Below are positions 60,101 through 64,000 of a stretch of DNA of 64,000 nt, one piece after another. The notes under the pieces were generated by a model. It was not told where the DNA came from, searched no databases, and saw nothing but the letters and a program-made list of their open reading frames with translations. Each line of letters opens with the position of its first letter. Within the stretch, counting starts at the first letter, position 1. The DNA is from Plasmodium brasilianum (lineage: Eukaryota; Apicomplexa; Aconoidasida; Haemosporida; Plasmodiidae). The stretch spans positions 1,132,501-1,196,500 of the forward strand of contig NC_090114.1 of assembly GCF_023973825.1 (NCBI RefSeq), written 5' to 3'. The position numbers were made by a program, and so were the translations under genes.

Positions 60101-60674
60101 ACATCACCGTAGATCAAGGGAAGAAGATTATGATTCTGGAAGTAATGATGCTAGAAGAGGTGGCCACAGAAATAGAAGACAAGAAGTAGGACATCATTCA
60201 GCTAATGGAAATGGAGTTTTACCATTTGGTTGTTCTCAAGGTGAGTTACAAGAACAATTAAGCGAAGAAGAATTAAATGAAAGACTAAAAGGCTTAAGAG
60301 AAAATGCATCTGTTAAAGAAATGTTTACTTTATTTAATCAGGTTATTTTTCATGAGAGAAAAAATTTTGTTAAAATGCAAGAATATATAATGGACTATTC
60401 TAAGTATTTACAAAAAACAATGATGTTACCAACACCTATTAGAATGAAATATTGGTGGAGAGCTCATTACAATATGACCGATGAACTTATAAAGAAGGAA
60501 AAATCAGACTTTAATGATTATTGTGCTTTTGTAAACAAAGGACAATGCGACAAATATAACTTTTTATATTTTGTTAAAGCAAAGAGAGCATCATGGAAAG
60601 AGCTTAGAGAATTAATGAAAAGTATATGGATGGAAATTTTAACATACAAAATGAAAAAACATAGTAAAATGTAA
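57149..60674 (+). CDS. PHIST-domain exported protein with long Pro/Gly/Met repeat array, 2 exons
   Basis: Exon 1 (57149-57352) codes a basic N-terminus (KKKSSKRRRRKCKK) and a recessed hydrophobic segment (FKVLFIFGVIVVLLH). A 178-bp intron (CAT|GTAAGG to ttctttacag) leads to exon 2 (57531-60674) in phase, for 1115 residues. Soon after the junction lies a PEXEL export motif, Arg83-Ala-Leu85-Gly-Glu87, so the protein should be cleaved by plasmepsin V and sent into the host red cell. An acidic Asn/Gly-rich part precedes the repeat array at 58632-59800. Then come Arg/Ser-rich linkers and a C-terminal PHIST (PRESAN) domain, about residues 960-1115, with its conserved Trp positions (MKYWWRAHYN, then ASWKELRELMKSIWMEIL). 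The gene layout is the standard one for exported Plasmodium proteins. The function of PHIST proteins varies (host-cell remodelling). Confidence 0.92.
58632..59800 (+). repeat. 69-bp tandem repeat in the PHIST gene, about 17 copies
   Basis: Each 23-residue unit reads Met-Ile/Met/Leu followed by PGHPNMMDPRNQQ, then Gly-Gly-Gly-Pro-Gly-Val-Pro-His. Two unit types alternate: PGHPNMMDPR and PGNPNMMDFR with QQEGG. They occur in blocks of three (copies 3-5 and 6-8), a higher-order repeat. Lengths vary by one codon at the Gly run. The minus strand is also open through most of the array. Confidence 0.95.
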
Positions 60675-62911
60675 AAATAAAATGTAATAACAAAAAGGTT
60701 TTCAAGTGATTGTGGATGTAGAGTAAATAAGAAACTGAAGAGTTTAGAGTTCAATTTTATTGATAGCTTTTAAAAAAAAAAAAGAGAAAAAAACAAGTAT
60801 TTAAAATAAAGAGAATAAAATAAAAGTATGGAGATTGTGTTTTATAAATTTATAGTTGGAGGGGGTCAAGAAAATAGGATGTAATCCCCGTTTGGGTATT
60901 TAAAAATAATGGAAAGGAAACAAATTATAAGTTATTTAACCATTTAAAGAATTAAATAATGGGGAGTATTATATATGAATAATAGCTGCACAAAATATTT
61001 ATTAATTTTAAATTAATATATATATATATACAAAATAATATTAAATCTGAGATTATATATGACTATTTTATATATATTTTGAAGTTTCAATGAAAATATT
61101 AGCTGTTATCGTTGATTTTTATAATATTAATTATGGTATTTATTTATATATATAGCAATTCAATAATTAACAAGAAATTAGCTATAACTGCTTTTTATAT
61201 TTTTTGTGTGCATAGTTTTTTTAGACATTTTCATTATATTTTTTGCTTAAAGAACATAAATATCAACAAAAAGCAGAAGCATATTATGACAATAATTTTG
61301 TGCAGTACTTATATATTTTTTTTGTTAATTTTATTATGATATATTTTTATTTTTAATGTTTCATTTTTTATTTTTCATTTTTTATTTTTCATTTTTCATT
61401 CTTCATTTTTTATTTTTTGTTTTTTTATTTTTTGTTTTTTGTTTTTTATTTTTTGTTTTTTAGTTTTTGTTTTTCATTTAAAAATTTTCATTATTTATTC
61501 AGATTTCATTTTTCATTTGATATGTTTTATTTTGTATTTTTATTTTAACAACAATATATAGGAATATATTTGCAACATTGACTGTTTTGTAGGACGTTTG
61601 TTAAGCACATATTTTTAAATTGAATTATTTTTAATATGTGCTTAATTTTATAAGAAACTTAAGAAATAAAAACAATATTTATTGAATTAGAGATTTTTTG
61701 AAATGTGTAAGTATGCGGATATTTCATATATTATATTACACGAGAACATTTAAGGTTTACATTTTTAAACTAAACGTTGTGAAAGAATTAACGTAATAAT
61801 GTACTTATAATGTTTTTTACAGAATAAACGTTATATATATGTGCATATTGTATTATGTGTACACAATATATATATGCATATATATTGTATATATGTGTTA
61901 ATGTTATATATATTTATATATATATAATATGTGTTTATATATATATGCATAACATTTGAGCAATTTCCCTTTTAGGCGTTCGTTTTTAACCAATACTGGA
62001 ACATTAAATTATTCCTTTGTATCATTGTGTATATCTAAAGTTATGTGTTCATATAAAGCGTTAATTAATTAGACGCGTATAAAAGAAAAAAAGAATTTAT
62101 TGAAATGGTATAATTCTCATGGAGTAATTAATATACACTTATACATATATATATGAACACATACATATGTATATATGAACATATATGAAAAATATCACCT
62201 ATAAAAGCAAAGCTTTCTTTTTAATTTTTTGATTAACTGGCTTCTGAATGTTTTGTTCACTAACTTATTAAAATATCTTCTTGTCAGTTTTTTGTCCTTT
62301 TTGAAATATAACCATTGTTTTGCTTTATTTTTTTTAAAAACATATTATATACATTTTCGCTGTTTTTAAGTTTTCTTCAACTAAATAAACATTTACACTT
62401 GTTTTATTTTATATACATTTATATATATAATACGTATATACGTTTCACTTGTTCATGGATTAATCTTATATCATTCGAACGGATGCTCAAAAGTTGTCCA
62501 AAAAAAAAAAACAAAAAACATATGATCTACAATATTTTCTTATGAGAATATCGAAGGTTCAAATTATATAAAATATAAAAACATAATAATTAGATAAATA
62601 ATATAAGATGTATGTATAATTCTATCATATTAGAGTAACATAGATTTAAAACAAATTTTGAAAAAAAATTATGTTTTCAAAACATTCAGTTTTCTTTAAG
62701 TAACAATTTGCATCATATAAATAGGAAAAAATTAAATATTAATCAAATTCTTTTTTATTTTTTTTTGGGAAAAGGTGCTATAATAAAATTTTATCGTTAT
62801 GAGGAAGAAACATATGGATTGCATGTACAATTTTTATAATTTAATTACACGAGCATTTGTTCATATCTTTATTGGTGATATCTATTACTATAGAGTTTCC
62901 TTTTGCGTTAT

Positions 62912-62959
<48 letters not shown>

Positions 62960-64000
62960 GTACCTATTATGTAAGTGCATTATGTACACTTTTCTAGTTG
63001 TCGATATATCAAAACAACGAAAATTACCGATTCACAAGAACAGTTTACTATTCTGTATTATAAAAAAAAAAAATAAAATTTGCCCTTTTTTTTTGGTATA
63101 TAGAATATACAATCAAAACTATAAATGTGATGTAGAAATATATGTATGTAAAAAAGAAGGTTAATTATTAATGTATTATAAAGATTTTTATTAAAACAGG
63201 GCTACAATTTTGTTGAATAAAAAAAAAAAGATTATATGTATTATTTTTTAATTATCCCTGTTTTAATATTTCAATTTCTATTTTTATATTTTATATAAGA
63301 CCATTAGAATAATTATTATATTACAATTATTCTAAAGAGCGATATTTTACATAGTGTATCTGCTACTAATACATATTTTACTGTTAAATATACTTCTATA
63401 ATTTACTTTTTTTTTTACTTTTTTTTAACGCACAGTATTTGACGTAGCAAATGAAAGCTTTCCTACATACAAAGTTGTACATATATATATATAATTATAT
63501 ATATATATAAAAATGCAATTGCATGTATAGATTTGTTATGTTAAACTACCTGTTATATTCTTTTTACCAATATATAGCAGGGTTCAAGATATTAAGTTAT
63601 TATAGAATAATTATATGAATTTAATACATAGATTTACCATGTTTGCAAAATAATATATTTGTTTATAATCCAGAAATTTTATATCATTAAAATTTTCATA
63701 TTTATATATGTTCAAGTATGAATATGTATGTATAATAATGCTCAATGTATATACATACATTAGTTTATTTTTTAAGTACTTAAATTCTAAGTAAAACGAA
63801 ACTAATTTGCATGGAAAATTGTTAAAAGAATACACGCGTAAATATAAATTATCAATTTTCGGAAAAACACAACTAAAAAATTGTAAATTTAACGATTTTA
63901 AAATAGAATAAATTAAAAAATCAATATAATGTTTTTGAATTAATATTAAATAAAATATTTTTTTGCTTTATAATAAAAATATTAAAAATTTTTTTTTTTT
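60675..64000. other. Region downstream of the PHIST gene with no convincing gene
   Basis: AT-rich with tttttcattttttattt repeats at 61360-61480 and several (TA)n runs (61850-61930, 62917-62955). Short hydrophobic open frames at 61112-61339 (no ATG start) and 62799-63164 (interrupted by a TA repeat) are unsupported. Confidence 0.6.

Noticed and set aside
61112..61339. 75-codon hydrophobic frame after the PHIST gene
   Set aside because: It starts at TTG. The composition is AT-driven hydrophobic sequence, with no acceptor or PEXEL-like motif.
62799..63164. 121-codon frame beginning MRKKHMDCMYNF
   Set aside because: The centre is a (TA)n run read as Tyr-Ile repeats and the rest has no supporting signal. 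A decayed subtelomeric gene is possible but unsupported.

Overview
This window is nuclear DNA of a malaria parasite (Plasmodium). The evidence is the very high A+T content with long poly(A/T) and (TA)n runs, proteins interrupted by Asn/Ser/Asp/Lys-rich repeats, short introns with GTAAG donors and T-rich acceptors, a PEXEL-bearing PHIST exported protein, and the ookinete protein WARP. The CATA/GTATAT-type intergenic microsatellites suggest a species outside the P. falciparum group, but I cannot name it. From memory, the gene order resembles the left end of P. falciparum chromosome 8 (PHIST, WARP, SUMO protease, mannose-6-phosphate isomerase, LSD-like oxidase).

Layout, left to right. 1-5769 (-): a very long FAD amine oxidase of the lysine-demethylase type, open to the window edge, so its C-terminus is missing. 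5770-13424: mostly repeats plus one candidate small two-exon gene. 13425-16115 (+): type I mannose-6-phosphate isomerase, about twice normal size because of inserts. 17542-23700 (-): SUMO-specific (Ulp1/SENP) protease in three exons, with an apparent frameshift at a 17-T run. 23701-28742: repeats, one likely small gene (26596-26970) and several isolated exon-like islands. 28743-30533 (+): the NOL10/Enp2 ribosome-biogenesis protein. 34180-38371 (+): a five-exon TKL-like protein kinase with a spliced leader. 39765-39938 (+) and 41191-41455 (-): candidate small genes. 42102-42977 (+): WARP.

The right third looks like a chromosome-end region. At 47355-53230 (+) there is an rRNA unit holding only a decayed 5.8S gene and a strongly divergent 28S gene. 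I see no 18S gene upstream. Several residues of the peptidyl-transferase centre are altered while the sarcin-ricin loop is intact. It is flanked on both sides by 58-60 bp tandem repeats. At 57149-60674 (+) lies a two-exon PHIST exported protein with about 17 copies of a 23-residue repeat. The remaining 3.3 kb shows no convincing gene.

The genes do not form one pathway. They are a core-chromosome housekeeping block (chromatin oxidase, sugar isomerase, SUMO protease, ribosome biogenesis, kinase) running into a stage-specific secreted gene (WARP), a relic or diverged rDNA unit, and a host-cell-exported gene. Each gene appears to be transcribed separately.
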